Origin: Thinopyrum elongatum
Taxonomy: Eukaryota; Streptophyta; Magnoliopsida; Poales; Poaceae
DNA length: 64,000 nucleotides
Direction: 5' to 3'
NCBI GenBank assembly: GCA_011799875.1
Contig: CM022303.1
Span: 737,224,939 to 737,288,938, forward strand
The position numbers and the translations under genes were made by a program. This document shows, piece after piece, positions 45,801 to 58,140 of this stretch; position 1 is the stretch's first letter, and each line of letters begins with the position of its first letter. A model generated the notes under the pieces. It was not told the origin of the DNA. It saw nothing but the letters and a program-made list of their open reading frames with translations, and made no database searches.

Positions 45801-46440
45801 TTTATGGATTGAATGCGCTACATTACGAGCCCGGTAGCAAGGAATCTGATAGCAAGCTTAGGGGAGCGATGAAGGTAACCACAAATTTGATCTATGCCAT
45901 TTTCCTCTTTATCTAAACTTAATCCATGCCCTCATCTTCTTCTTTATTTGTAACCCTAAACTCGATCCATGCCATGTTGTTATTTTTCTGTTATTGTAGA
46001 AGATCATGAACCGTTGCGGCAAGCCAGTGGCCATGGTTGGGTGCACTAGCACGTTCGACGTGCATGTTCCTCCACCGTCGACACATACCCTCGCTTCACC
46101 GAGCCATGCCGGCGGAGGTTCCTCGAGTCAAGCCGCCTCATCGTCTCGCATCGTTGAGGAGGAGGAAGAAGAAGATGATGAGGACGAAGAGGATGAGGAG
46201 CAAGGCTAGGAAGAAGAGAAAGGGGGTGGCGAGGAGGAGTACGACGACGATGACGAATCTCAACCCGCTCAGCCAACCCAGCCAATCGAGAGCAAGAGAG
46301 GGAAACAGCCAAAGAAGCGACAGAATAGTCCATCACCGTTTCTGAAGCCCCATACTTCCCGTCACACGAAAAAGAAGGATGAGATCCGCTCAAAGAAAAA
46401 CGAGGAGCGTGCCGCCAAGAGGGGGAGGAAGACCAAGTGA
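42868..46440 (+). pseudogene. Plant mobile domain (PMD / MAIN-like) gene, broken
   Basis: Start ATG at 42,868 (MAPKQER/GTAAGC donor). A PMD exon near 43,360-43,507 (EQYTRAYLWYLLTEVGFPDC) is followed by a solo LTR insertion. The frame resumes at about 44,750 (WALSIWMWERLPVGHP) with a stop, then ALYMAFSNELDNLTAYQ/GTATAC. Next exon 45,079-45,290 (CTRDRLVWRCIVPMIRVYTV, FGVLQHTPMARP), then 45,381-45,686 with a frameshift near 45,450, 45,776-45,873 and a last exon from about 46,000 with an acidic run, a TAG near 46,207 and a basic tail to the stop at 46,440. PMD proteins are mainly transposon-borne, with a few domesticated silencing factors (MAIN). Not functional. Confidence 0.75.
43511..44614 (+). 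mobile_element. Rearranged solo copia LTR, TSD AGGTA
   Basis: Flanked by AGGTA at 43,506-43,510 and 44,615-44,619. Starts TGTAGGAGTTATGCCC and ends GTTCCCCAATA (terminal ACA decayed to ATA). The first 180 bp is followed by an inverted copy of the LTR start (to 43,874, ...TCTCCTACA). The middle of the LTR is missing or replaced. From about 44,088 the usual TATA (CTATAAAAGGAG, 44,089-44,100), leader and GGGCTGTCC repeats follow. Same family as the copia elements at 6,239-25,428, opposite orientation. It lies in an exon of the PMD pseudogene. Confidence 0.85.
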
Positions 46441-46456
46441 GATATGGTCAAGTCAA

Positions 46457-46830
46457 CACTAGTGGAAAATGGCGATTTAGTCCCGGTTGGCAACGGCCTT
46501 TAGTCCCGGGTCACCAACCGGGACAACGAAATTGGGACTAAAGGCCCCCACCCTTTAGTCCCAGTTGGCCACAACCCGGGACAAAAGTCCCTCCACTTGG
46601 CCGCGAGCGTGCGCTGGGGGCTGGAGGACCTTTAGTCCCGGTTGGTGACACCAACCGGGACTAAGGTCCCTGCACGTGGCCGCGAGCTAGCGCCGGGGGC
46701 TGGAGGACCTTTAGTCCCGATTGGTGACACCAACCGGGAGTAAAGTCCCTCCACGTGGCCGCGATCTAGCGCCGGGGGCTGGAGGACCTTTAGTCCCAGT
46801 TGGTGACACCAACCGGGACTAAGGATTTTG
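46457..46830. repeat. Subterminal hairpin array of CACTA B
   Basis: Repeats of TTTAGTCCCGGTTGGTGACA paired with its near-perfect complement CACCAACCGGGACTAA, with a spacer CGTGGCCGCGAGCTAGCGCC; units start near 46,627, 46,706 and 46,785 (period about 79 bp), with more diverged copies before. Presumed binding sites of the element's DNA-binding protein. Confidence 0.85.
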
Positions 46831-47065
46831 TGTTGGGGTTTAGGGTTTATGGTTTATTTTTCCTTTTCATTTTGTGTTTTCCATTCAAATCTTTTTCATT
46901 TCAAACATATTTTACGCTACTACATACTGTACACGTTATGCATATATAATATAATTTCTCGTACGACCATACATATATAATATAATTTCTCGTACGACCA
47001 TACATATATATATATACAATTTGTTATATACAATTTCTCCTATAATTTGGAGATCATTACATGCA
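46831..47065. other. AT-rich spacer between terminal array and gene 2
   Basis: Non-coding; contains a direct repeat of about 40 bp (TATAATATAATTTCTCGTAC GACCATACATATATA, near 46,945 and 46,977). Confidence 0.6.
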
Positions 47066-47965
47066 GGCATTAGCGGCAGTAGTATTCTCCTCTTTCAGAT
47101 ATGACCTCCGTAAGCAAAAATCTCGCAATTTCCTCTTGAATTGCTCGTATGTGGTTCTCTGGTAGGAGCTTCTCCCGCATCTCTTCCATCTTTAAAGAAG
47201 GAGATCAATATGAATATATTAGTTGTGTACATGTATATATATTAGATAATCATAAAAAAATTGTGAATAGTGTTTACGTACCTGAAGTTGTCTTACATCT
47301 CTGCGCCATTCGGTCGTCATGCGAATGTTCTCACAAACATAGTATGCACATAAACTAGTCCCCTGTTTCTGCCTCATGCACTTTGCGAGAATAGAATTCA
47401 ATCAGATAATAATCAAGCATGATAATGGTATTGAAACTAGAATTAAAGAGATGCGCGGACCTAGCTAGTACTACTTAATTAACTTGGGCTGTCGCCAATG
47501 CAGCTCCGGTTTCCATTCACCGACAACATCTTTGATGAACTGTTCCCAAACCCTGCCCGGCAAAGAAAATGAATAAAGGAGTTAGTAATTACATGATATA
47601 TCAGTAAATGAACGAAAGATGCTGATATAGTGCGATAATGATTGAAATTACCTGTCGAGCATCAAAAACACGCTGGTGTATTCTCGAGGGTCTTTACCTA
47701 GTGAGTCCAGGGTTTCAACAGTTCCAGCGTCAACTTTAATGATTAGCAGGATCCAGTGGTACCTGCGCACGTTTATATAAGCAGGCATGCATAACTCATC
47801 AACTACACTTAACATCAAGTAAGCAAAATATAATTTGTAGTACAAGACAGTAACACTCACTTGAAGTTGTAAGGAAATAGTATTTCTGTTCTGGTATTTT
47901 GTGCCTTCATAAACCTTAGCAAGTTCTCCTCTGAGTCTCGGGGGTGTCTTGTATCATTTTTTCAT
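47066..47965 (-). pseudogene. CACTA gene 2, Ulp1-like cysteine protease region (element B)
   Basis: Several short exons read on the minus strand as a C48 (Ulp1/SUMO protease) fold: near 47,863-47,985 an IYGIGCIDPYIINE block with a frameshift, 47,651-47,763 with YHWILLIIKVDAGTVETLDS (catalytic His in YHW, Asp in LDS), near 47,480-47,570 VWEQFIKDVVGEWKPELHW, near 47,283-47,395 KQGTSLCAYYVCENIRM (Gln and catalytic Cys in SLC), and a final exon 47,066-47,188 (MEEMREKLLPENHIRAIQEE) to TAA. The triad residues are all present in the readable pieces. Ulp1-like domains are known passengers of plant CACTA and Mutator elements; the substrate is unknown. At least one frameshift was seen. Confidence 0.7.
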
Positions 47966-48177
47966 TAATGATATATGGGTCAATGCACCCAATGCCATAG
48001 ATTCCATCTCCTTTGCATTCGAGAATCTTCATTCTGCATAATAGTGTACAAAGGAATATAGTGAGGATAATTATAGGTAATGAGCGAGCCGAGCTAGAGA
48101 CTTAAATTAGAGAAAGAAATCACTTACAGACAATAGCAACTGACGATAGATTTGTTGAGTGAGTCTTGATTGTATAA

Positions 48178-49440
48178 CTAAAAAATTTCTGGAAACTCAA
48201 TGCATAGCTCGTTTTCATAGAAGTAATGCTCTTCCTTGACTTTCACCATGAGCATCTCTCGCCCGTTCTTTACTTCTTTCATGTACCACTCATGCAATCT
48301 TCGCATTTGTGTTGATAGATGCGGGACCTGCTCAGGTCTGACCAGAGGGTTCCCGGTAACATATTGCCATGATACATCAGCCACGGGGACTTCCTCGGTG
48401 CCTAGGAGTTGATCAACACTGATACCCATGTCTCTAGCAACGTCGGTTACCTTATTGGTAATCACCTTGAGCGGGGGGATTGATTGGATTGCCTGTTCTC
48501 TGAGCTGGGGAACTGTTTTCCCGCTTTTTATTACTACTTGTACGTCTCGACTGCTGCATTTGTTTCTCATGTGAGTTCCTAATAGAGCGGTCATAGTCTG
48601 ATGGCCTACTCTCCACATGTGATGGGGTCGCCCAAGAAAGTCCACAAAGTGCTTTATGTTTTCCGTCGGTATTATCTCCTTTGGCGGCGGGGGCGGTTTC
48701 GGTGCAAAATGGGACTTCACTTCGGAAACCACGACCGCTCTGGTTTCCTCATCCGTCATATCGTAAGCTAACTTCTTTTTCGCAGGAGGCTCATCGTTGG
48801 CTTTCTTCTTTGGTGCTTTCTTCCGCTTTTGGCCCTGCTGGGACATAGGGGGTGGAGTCGGCTGACGTGGCAGAGATCAATATGGTGGACTCGCGCTGGG
48901 CTCCCTCTCGAGGTGGGGTGGACTTAGAGGTGTATTGCTACTCGGAGGAGTCGGTGGCACTGGCGCCAAGTTTGGAAACATGATGCATTCCGTTCTCCAT
49001 ACAATGACACCATGTATGACTTCTCCCAGTGTCTGCTCCCCTTCACCTCCAGGAATGTCAAGCTCTGGGAGTCATATCCTGGCATAACTTCATCCAGCCT
49101 GACACGAGCATAGCCAGCTGGAATCGGATTGCCATGGATGGTTTCTTCAGGTGCATTCGGTAAAGAAAAGCCGACCGCCACCTTCATGGATATGTTCTTC
49201 ATTTTCCGGTGTAGCTCACAACTTGTCCTCTCTTTGATATCATCCACGGGGTAGCGAGCCAGCAGTTCATCATCGGCCCGGACCCCCGTGGAACCCACGC
49301 TGCTTTTTCGCATAGATGGGATGCTACTATCCAATGCTGGATCTACTTGCTCCTGCCGTGGAGACGCCCTTTGCTGGCTAATTCTGTCCAGTTGCTCCTG
49401 CTGCCACTTTAAAATGAGTTCAAACTTCTTGTTCTTTGTT
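48178..49440 (-). pseudogene. CACTA gene 2, middle region (element B)
   Basis: 48,178-48,846 is a 222-residue frame with a basic start (GQKRKKAPKKKANDEPPAKK), a Pro run (KPPPPPKEI) and a conserved helical part (HFVDFLGRPHHMWRVGHQTM). 48,924-49,334 carries a DUF8039-like stretch (MKVAVGFSLPNAPEETIHGN, GYARVRLDEVMPGYDSQ). A glutamine-rich coiled-coil piece (KWQQEQLDRISQQ) lies just upstream, around 49,335-49,440. Frames change between the pieces without clear splice sites, so at least some are frameshifts. It links the N-terminal DNA-binding-like region to the Ulp1-like end of the same predicted protein. Confidence 0.6.
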
Positions 49441-50345
49441 TCTACCTTCTGAAGCTGGTCTGCATCCTGCTTCTTTTTTCTCTGACGGCTTCTATAAGTG
49501 TCATTCCACTCCGAAAACCACTGAACCCGCAGAACAACGCCTTTGCCTTATGTTCGTCCTCTGTGCTCAGGATTCTTGAGGGCGCGTGTAAGCTCGTCAT
49601 TCTCTCTCTCGGGCTGGAACAACCCCTTTCGAGCATCTTCTATTGCTTCAACTAAAGTGTCTGAAGCTGTTTTAAGATCTGCCTTTTCAATAATCTCCCC
49701 TGTCGCTAGGTCCAACTTTCCCCCATGCACATTAAACCAATTCTTGGACCTCTCGGGCCAATTTGCTATAGCTGGAATGACCCCTTCAGCAAGGATCTTG
49801 GCCTCAGCTGCTTCCCACTTAGGCACGGCTCTCTTGTAGCCACCTGTCCTCACAACATGGTGATACTCCTTTTTCGCAGCATTTATCTTATTTTTTCTTG
49901 ACCTTTCCAGAGCTTCATCCGATTCCTTGTACTTCACAAATGCGTCCCAGTGATCTTTTATCTTCTCTAGTGCTTCAGTGAATTCTGGAGTCTTCTTTTT
50001 TGCCTTGATGTAGTCATTGTATAATCTTTTCTTCCAGCTATGGAATTGTGTGGCCATCTTCTTAAGAGCAAATTGCTTGACTTTAAACCGTTGGCCATCT
50101 GTGAGATCCTCTGGTAGGTTGAAATGTGACATGAGCGTATCCCGCAGCAAATTTTTTGATCTTTCATCGACATAACTAACTCCTCTATCTTCCTTTGGCT
50201 TATTCCATTCTCGAATGGTGATCGGGATGTTGTCCCTAACAATAACTTCGCATTGATTTATAAATTTACGGGCATTCTGTTCAGGAGCAATCGGTTCGCC
50301 ATCTTCTGCGACTTCATCGGTGTTGAACTTTATGCCATCGCCCAA
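49441..50345 (-). pseudogene. CACTA gene 2, Transposase_24-like region (element B)
   Basis: A 265-residue frame starting MGDGIKFNTDEVAEDGEP. It contains the plant transposase (Ptta/En/Spm, Transposase_24) pattern: REWNKPKEDRGVSYVDERSK, FNLPEDLTDGQRFKVKQFAL, WKKRLYNDYIKAKKK, WPERSKNWFNVHGGKLDLAT. The frame breaks near 49,545 by a one-base shift and continues in another frame as LFCGFSGFRSGMTLIEAVREKR. In Spm-like systems the second gene supplies a DNA-binding protein (TnpA-like) recognising subterminal repeats; that role here is by analogy. Confidence 0.75.
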
Positions 50346-50464
50346 CTTTTTTTCCCGGCATCGTACCCTTCTAGGAGATTGGCTCGATCCGGAGGGCTAA
50401 AATAAGAAAGATTCGTTAATATATATATACAAATCAATTAATACATCTAATGATCACCAGAGGC

Positions 50465-50677
50465 CTAATATATATATACCTCACCGGACATTGTTAAATG
50501 TCTAACATTTTCTTTGCCATCATTGTTTGTTTGCCCTTCGTCTCTTGGTTCTTGCTCAAGTCCCTCACCGGAGTCGTTTAGAAATTGTGAGCCGTCATCT
50601 GGTTCTTTCTCTTGGTTTTGGGAGGAGCGCAACATCTCGAAGATATCCTCTTCATGGTCTCTGCCGCTATCGTCCAT
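50465..50677 (-). pseudogene. CACTA gene 2, acidic N-terminal exon (element B)
   Basis: A 70-residue frame MDDSGRDHEEDIFEMLRSSQ with DDGSQFLNDSGEG, the counterpart of 101-361 in element A, rich in acidic residues. Its right neighbourhood (TTAACTAATCCAGAAGAAA) also matches element A. Confidence 0.6.
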
Positions 50678-50699
50678 AGCTTAACTAATCCAGAAGAAA

Positions 50700-51990
50700 G
50701 ATAAAACAATTTAGTATTTAAATTAGAATGCATTCAATAAGCAAAAACTGAATCATAGTATCAAGAAGAACAATACCGGAGATGCAATCAATACACAGCA
50801 ATTTTACATGCCATTTAGATGTTTTCATTTATACAACAAGTATAAGTTGGTTTACTGTGACAATGACAAGTCATGCAGAGGAATGGGTTCAACTACCGTA
50901 ACATAAAGTAATAGTTGAATCGTTGTTGTCCTAATGCAGTAAAAGAGAGCAGGAGCAAGAGAGTGGGTTTGCATCGGAATGATCAAGGGGGATTGCTTGC
51001 CTAGGGGATCGCAGGAGCAGGACCTATCGAGAAGCACAGTTTCGGCAATCAGGATACACAACAAATGCAACAATATGATGCATGAACATGACATGTTAAG
51101 GATGCTATGGATTGTGCTAATGCAACTAGCAACAAGTGCAATGAAGTCCATTTGAACCAAGGGTTCAAATGCAAACTCCAATTTAAGCATTTTAAATGCC
51201 ATTTAGATGTTTTCACTTATACAGCAAGTATAAGTTGGTTTTTCATGCATGAAAAATTTACAGATGGATTCCTTGAAATTTTTTGATAATTTTTCATATA
51301 TAAATTATTTCATTCTGAGCTACGGTTAATTTTCAATGAATTTTTGAAGTTTAAACTCTGAAATGCTTCTGTTGCACTAAGACCTTTTTAAATAATTCTT
51401 TTAAAATGCCACAAAAAATTTGAGAGGTCCTCTGATGCCTATAGATCACTTTCATGCAAAAACCAAACTTGGTATTTTGGAAATAGTAAGCAAAACATCT
51501 GCTTTTCAATTTTGTCCCATTCTTATGCTATAACTACAACCCCATTTTTCCTATCTCAATAAATTATGAAATCTTTCCATCTTATAGTCCTTCCAGCTAA
51601 ATTCTTAAATCCAGAAGATCAGCTCCATTTGCATCTCTTAAGTTCACCAAATTATTCCCTGTAGTTTTGGTCTAGAACTGAATTTCACCAAAACTTGCAA
51701 TGGCAAGTTGTTTATTCTTCCAAACTAAACATACCACCCTCTCTATGATGCAATGAGGCATCATTCTGTAAATTTTGGTCATCAACAAAATTTCCTAGGC
51801 CACTGTGGCATTTCACCAAACACCTTGTGTGCATGGTAGAAAGTATGCAGCCCTCTAAACTACATATGGAACTTGTTCTCCTTGTCAATCCAGCATGTCC
51901 ATCAACCTTTTCATAACCATGAACAACATCTTGACAAGTTATAGCTCGATTGGATCAATATGAATGCCATTAGCATTTCATCGAACACCC
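50700..51990. other. AT-rich intron-like region of gene 2 (element B)
   Basis: No coding sequence seen. It holds a direct repeat of about 45 bp (ATGCCATTTAGATGTTTTCA ... AGTATAAGTTGGTTT) at 50,809-50,855 and 51,196-51,241. Confidence 0.5.
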
Positions 51991-52340
51991 TGAGGGCATG
52001 CACAGAGCGTGGCCAGAGCGCCCGCGGCCAGTCATTTTTTAACGAGCGCTGCGTCGCGCGTCGCCCTGTGGTGTTGGTTTGGGCGGGGAGCGACCGGAGC
52101 GGCATCGGCGTTGAGCGCGGGCAATGGCCATAGGCAGGGCAGCGGCGAGCTCGGCCGTGTCGGCTACGGCGGCTAGAGGACGGAGTGGGGGAGCGAGGAA
52201 GGAGGAGCAGGGGGCTCACCGGGTGGCACACGGTGGCCGGTGGGTGGCTTAGTCGCTGCAGTGACGCCCAAGGCGGCTCGAATCGACAGCGATCTCCGGC
52301 AGCCCGGCTGCGTGGTGGTTCGATGTTCTCCCGGGCGGTG
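51990..52340 (-). other. GC-rich first exon/leader candidate of gene 2 (element B)
   Basis: Between the AT-rich intron and the promoter there is a GC-rich block, open on the minus strand as a Pro/Arg/Ser-rich peptide (PRSPTPSSSRRSRHGRARR). It could be a leader or a first coding exon; the equivalent in element A (1,560-1,870) is also GC-rich but not alignable by eye. Confidence 0.35.
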
Positions 52341-52344
52341 GCTG

Positions 52345-52495
52345 GCCCCGAGACACCACTTATATATGTGGGACCTTTAGTCCTGGCTCCAGCCACGAAC
52401 CGGGACTAAAGGCCAACCTCTTCGGCGGCCAAAATTTCTGCGCGGGAGCTGAAACCTTTAGTCCCGGCTGGTGGTTGCAACCGGGACTAAAGGTG
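52345..52495 (-). promoter_or_regulatory. Internal gene 2 promoter with CACTA-type motifs (element B)
   Basis: Minus-strand TATA (CACATATATAAGTGG, near 52,356-52,370) with motif pairs CCTTTAGTCCCGGTT / AACCGGGACTAAAGG and TTTAGTCCCGGCTGG / GCAACCGGGACTAAAGG just upstream. Same arrangement as 1,880-2,056 in element A. Confidence 0.55.
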
Positions 52496-53529
52496 TCTTT
52501 CTAAAGTGATTCTTTTTGTGTAGAAAACTTTCGGTAAAACTCTTAGAATATTTAGAGTTTTTTATTGATTCTTTTTGCTTTAGGTCACAAAAATTATAAA
52601 CTTTCTGTTAGTGCCAGTAGTTTTCAAATTTGAATGGTTTAAATTTGAATTCTTTGAAATTTGTGTGAATCACTAGTTTGTGAATAACTTTAGTTTAAAA
52701 ATAGATTTTGAGTGATTCTTTTTCCTGCTGTTTAAAATTATTGTGTTTTATCAGTATGTTTAATTTGTGAATTTTTAGGATATTTTAAATAGGTGTTTTA
52801 ATCAAAAACAGATTCTGTTTAGCTCTTTTAGTTTTATACCTTTTTCCTTTGTTTTAATTATTTTAGTTTATGTTTTCTTCTTATTCTTTTGCCAAATTAT
52901 ATTATGTTTCTGTTAGTGAACATGAGGAGTTTTAATTTTCAGTTTTAAGAAATTATTTGACAGATTCAATTTTACAGATTGATATTAATTCTTGTAACAT
53001 GCATAAGAATTTGAAAACTAAACCAAATGAGTTGATTCAAATTTCTGTGGATTCATCTTGAAGATTTCTATCAACTAGGATCATTTTGACAGGAAGTTGC
53101 ATAATTAATTTTGCACTTTTTAATTAAATACAGTAATTGAAGACATTATTTTAAACTTTAAAAATTCGTATCTTCAGTTCTGTTAAGCCAAAAATAAGAT
53201 GTCAAATTATTTGTCCTAACATAACCTACACATTCATATTTTGTTTGGACATAATTGCATTGATTAAATCCTCTGTATAATTAAAATACTAAAAGGACAG
53301 GAATAATTGAAAATTATTAACTTAATAAATAATTATTCAAAAATCATGTTTCAAATGCCAAAATGCCCTAGCTTTTTGGTTGGATTCTAACGCTCCGGAG
53401 TCCACCTAGGAACACCCAAAACACATATATACCCTAACTCTTACAATGATTCCATCCGGTTTGTCCGAAGTGGGATTTTCCAGCTATAAGTCCGGAAACT
53501 CACTAGAGAGAAAGTGATGACAGTGAAGC
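52496..53529. other. AT-rich spacer between gene 2 promoter and tnp2
   Basis: Non-coding, shared in its first 250 bp with element A (2,375-2,590) and in its last 200 bp with 4,888-5,100. Element A has the 337-bp array in the middle where B has unrelated AT-rich sequence. Confidence 0.6.
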
Positions 53530-56436
53530 CGGTCACATCCCAGAGTGGGATCTTGGGGTATAAAACTTTTTCTTCGTGTATGTCCCTTGCTTATGATTGT
53601 GCCGTAACCATGGAGAATCTTCATCATTTAACAAGATGCTTGGGTCAGTCTTCACTGTGAAGGGAGGAATTTCATCAAACTTATTATAATCTTCTAACAT
53701 GTCTGTCTTGTCCTCCACTCCCACAATGTTTCTTTACCCTGAAAGAACTATGTGGCGCTTTGGCTCATCGTAAGATATATTCACTTCCTTATCTTTTCTT
53801 TTTCTTGGTTTGGTAGACATGTCCTTCACATAGAAAACCTGAGCCACATCATTGGCTAGGACGAATGGTTCGTCTGTGTACCCAAGATTGTTAAGATCCA
53901 CTTTTGGCATTCCTTACTGCGGGTCTACCTTTACCCCGCCTCCTGTCAGATTGACCCATTTGCACCGAAACAAAGGGACCTTAAAAGAAGGTCCATAGTC
54001 AACTTCCCATATCTCCTCTATGTAACCATAATATGTGTCCTTTTTCCTACTGTTGTTTGTTGCATCAAAGCGGACACCACTGTTTTGGTGGTGCTTTTTT
54101 TATCTTGGGAGATCGTGTAAAATGTATTCCCATTTATCTCGTACCCTTTGAAAGTCAATATTCAAAGATGGTACTTGGCCAATAAGTACAGCTCATCTCC
54201 AACAGTGGTGTTATTCATGAGATGTGTTTGCAACCAACCACCGAAAGTCGCCATGTGTGTACGTTTAATCCAGGGGTCAGACTGCTCTGGGTTCTTGGAG
54301 CGTACAATATCCATGTGTTCCTCGATATACAGAGCCACCAAGGTGGAATTTTGTAGAATTGTGTAGTGTGCTTGAGTGAAAGAATGCCCGTCCATACTTA
54401 TTACTGAATTCTTTCCTAGCATGCCTTTTCCACTCAGTCTGCCCTCATGCCACGATTGAGGAACACCAATCGGCTTAAGGTCAGGACTCAATAACCTCCT
54501 CTGTTTCATGGCCCTTGGAGATGCTTTCTTCTGGCCTAGCATGGTTATGAACATATTTCTTTAAGACACCCATGAACCTCTCAAAGGGGAACATATTGTG
54601 TAGAAATATAGGACCCAGAATGGTAGTCTCTTCGACTAGGTGAACTAGAACGTGCGTCATAATATTGAAGAAGGATGGTGGGAACACCAACTCGAAACTG
54701 ACAAGACATTGGACCAAATCATTCTGTAAACTTGGTAGGATTTCTGGATCGATTACCTTCTCAGAAATTGCATTTTGGAATGCACATAGCTTCACAATGG
54801 CTAATCGAACATTTTCCGGTAGAAGCCCCCTCAATGCAACTGGAAGTAATTGCGTCATAATCACGTGGCAGTCATGAGACTTTAGGTTTTGGAATTTTTT
54901 CTCTGCCATATTCATTATTCCCTTTATATTTGACGAGAAGCCAGACGGGACCTTCATACTGCTCAGGCATTCAAAAAAGATTACCTTCTCTTATTTGGTA
55001 AGAGCGTAGCTGGCAGGACCTTGATACTGCTTTGGATGCATGCCGTCTTTTTCGTTCATACGTTACCGGTCCTCCCGTGCCTCCTGTGTATCTTTTGTCT
55101 TCCCATACACGCCCAAGAAGCCTAGCAGGTTCACGCAAAGATTCTTCGTCACGTGCATCACATCAATTGCAGAAGGACCTCTAGGACTTTCCAATAGGGT
55201 AGCTCCCAAAATATAGATTTCTTCTTCCACATGGGTGCGTGTCTGTTAGCGTCATTCGGAATAGATTGTCCGCCAGGACCCTTTCCAAAGATTACTTTTA
55301 ATTCCTTGACCATATCAAATATATCATCACCAGTACGGTGGTCAGGCTTCTTCCGGTGTTCTGCCTCACCTTTGAAATGCTTGCCTTTCTTTCTTAATGG
55401 TTGCCTTATCGAAAGAAATCGACGATGTCCCAGGTACACATTCTTCTTACATTTATCCAAATATATACTTTCAGTCTCATCTAAATAGTGCGTGCATGCA
55501 TTGTATCCCATGTTTGTCTGTCCCGAAAGGTTACTAAGAGCAGGCCAATCATTGATGGTTACAAACAGCAACGCTCGTAGGTCAAATTCCTCCTGTTTGT
55601 GCTCATCCCACACACGTACACTTTTTATATCCCACAACTGTAAAAGTTCTTAAACTAATGGCCTTAGGTATACATCAATGTCATTGCCGGGTTGCTTAGG
55701 GCCTTGGATGAGCACTGTCATCATAATGAACTTCTGCTTCATGCACAACCAAGGAGGAAGGTTATAGATACATAGAGTCACAGGCAAGGTGCTATGACTG
55801 CTGCTCTGCTCCCCAAAAGGATTCATGCCATCTGTCTTATACCAAACCATAAGTACCTTGCGTCATCTGCAAACTTCGGCCACTTTCTCTTGATTTTTCT
55901 CCACTGCGACCCATTAGCGGGTACTCTCAACATCGGGTCTTTCTTACGGTCTTCTTTGTGCCATCGCAACAACTTGGCATGCTCTTTGTTTTGGAACAAA
56001 TGTTTCAACCGTGGTATTATAGGAGCATACGACATCACCTTGGCAGGAACCCTCTTCCTGGGGCACTCGCCCTCAACATCACGAGGGTCATCGCGGCTGA
56101 TCTTATAGCGCAATGCACCGCATACCGGGCATGCATTCAAATTCTCGTACTCCTCACCGCGGTAGAGGATGCAGTCATTAGGGCGTGCATGTATCTTCTA
56201 CACCTCTAATCCTAGAGGGCAGACAACCTTCTTTGCTTCGTAAGTACTGTCGGGCAATTCGTTATCCCTTGGAAGCATCTTCTTTAGCAACTTTTCAAAT
56301 CCCTTGTCAGATTCACCATTCTCTGCCTTCCATTGCAGCAATTTCAGCGTGGTACCCATTTTTTTCTTGTCATCTTCGCAATTTGGGTACAACAATTTTT
56401 TGTGATCCTCTAACATGTGCTCCAACTTCAACCTCT
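53530..56436 (-). pseudogene. tnp2: tnp2 transposase, central and C-terminal part (element B)
   Basis: C-terminal end SHSGM near 53,535. Upstream on the minus strand: DUF4216-like region (53,540-54,170, frames broken), DUF4218-like region (54,162-54,957: HNMFPFERFMGVLKKYV, MDGHSFTQAHYTILQNSTL), and the Transposase_21 core (55,158-56,431: ALLFVTINDWPALSNLSGQT, GPGGQSIPNDANRHAPMWKK, CPLGLEV). At least seven frame breaks were noticed. It runs into the inserted element at 56,437 and resumes at 62,785 after duplication of TCT. Removing insert and duplication gives exact length agreement with 27,120-27,165 of element A. Confidence 0.85.
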
Positions 56437-56815
56437 CACTACTGGAATCTGCTACTTTGCCATCTGCCAGCTCTTTGCCATCTGCCAGCGGACGGCAAAG
56501 TAGGTCTTTGCCGTCTGATTACAAAAAACAGACGACAAAGAACTAACAGACGGCAAAGAACCTGTTTGCCATCAGCCAATTCTTTGCCGTCTGCCAGCAG
56601 ATGGCAAAGATTCTTTGCCATCTGCTGGCAGACGGCAAATAGCAGGGTGGGTCCAGTGGACGCCAGCGCTGTAATGGCCCACCAGTCCCACCTCTTTGCC
56701 GTCTGCCAGCAGATGGCAAATAATCTTTGCCATCTGCCAGCAGATGGCAAATAATCTTTGCCGTTTGCCAGCAGACGGCAAATCTGGACCAGGCAGACGG
56801 CAAAGATGGATTCAC
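56437..56815. repeat. Left subterminal palindrome array
   Basis: At least seven copies of TTTGCC(G/A)TCTGCCAGC or its complement GCAGACGGCAAA, many as complete palindromes of about 26 bp. Confidence 0.85.
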
Positions 56816-56952
56816 TGTCGCATAACAGACGCGCGTAGCGAAAATCGACCGCCAAAGGAATTCCCCACCCCCCTGTTTCTTCCCCGCAGCGTCCACTGGA
56901 CCCCATCTGCTCCCCGCGCCGCCCCCTCCCATCGGTGCCGCCAGTGGGGGGT

Positions 56953-57700
<748 letters not shown>

Positions 57701-58140
57701 CCGCCCCCTCCTCCCCACGTCCGCCCCCTCCGATTCCCGCCTCCGTTCCCTGTCCTCCCCGCGTCGCCCCCTCCCATTGGCGCCGCCGCCCCTCCTCTCC
57801 GCGCCACCCCCTCCTCCCCGCGCTGCCCCCTCCTCCCCGGGGCCGCCCCCTCCTCCCCGTACCGTAACCGCCGCCGCCACCGCCACCGGCCGGCGCCCCC
57901 ATCCGTCGTCGGCCATGGCCGGCGTGGTCCATCCCTATCTCCCCCAATAGCACAAGGCCCTCCGACCACGCCTCTCCCCCGTCGGCGACGCCGCCAGGAC
58001 CACTACCCTCCTCTCCCTAGCACCCCTCTGTCGATCCGGCTGACCTCGCCGCCTCCACTATCCAACCTTGCCTCGGCGACGTCCCCGACTCCAGCACCTC
58101 TTCCTAGCCCCTCCAAGCTCGCCATGAGCCCACCCGGAGT

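Noticed and set aside
52490..52540. Hidden CACTA terminus near TTTTTGTGTAGAAAAC
   Set aside because: It resembles a decayed CACTAGTAGAAAA end but lacks the CACTA core and a target duplication; the flanks are co-linear with element A.
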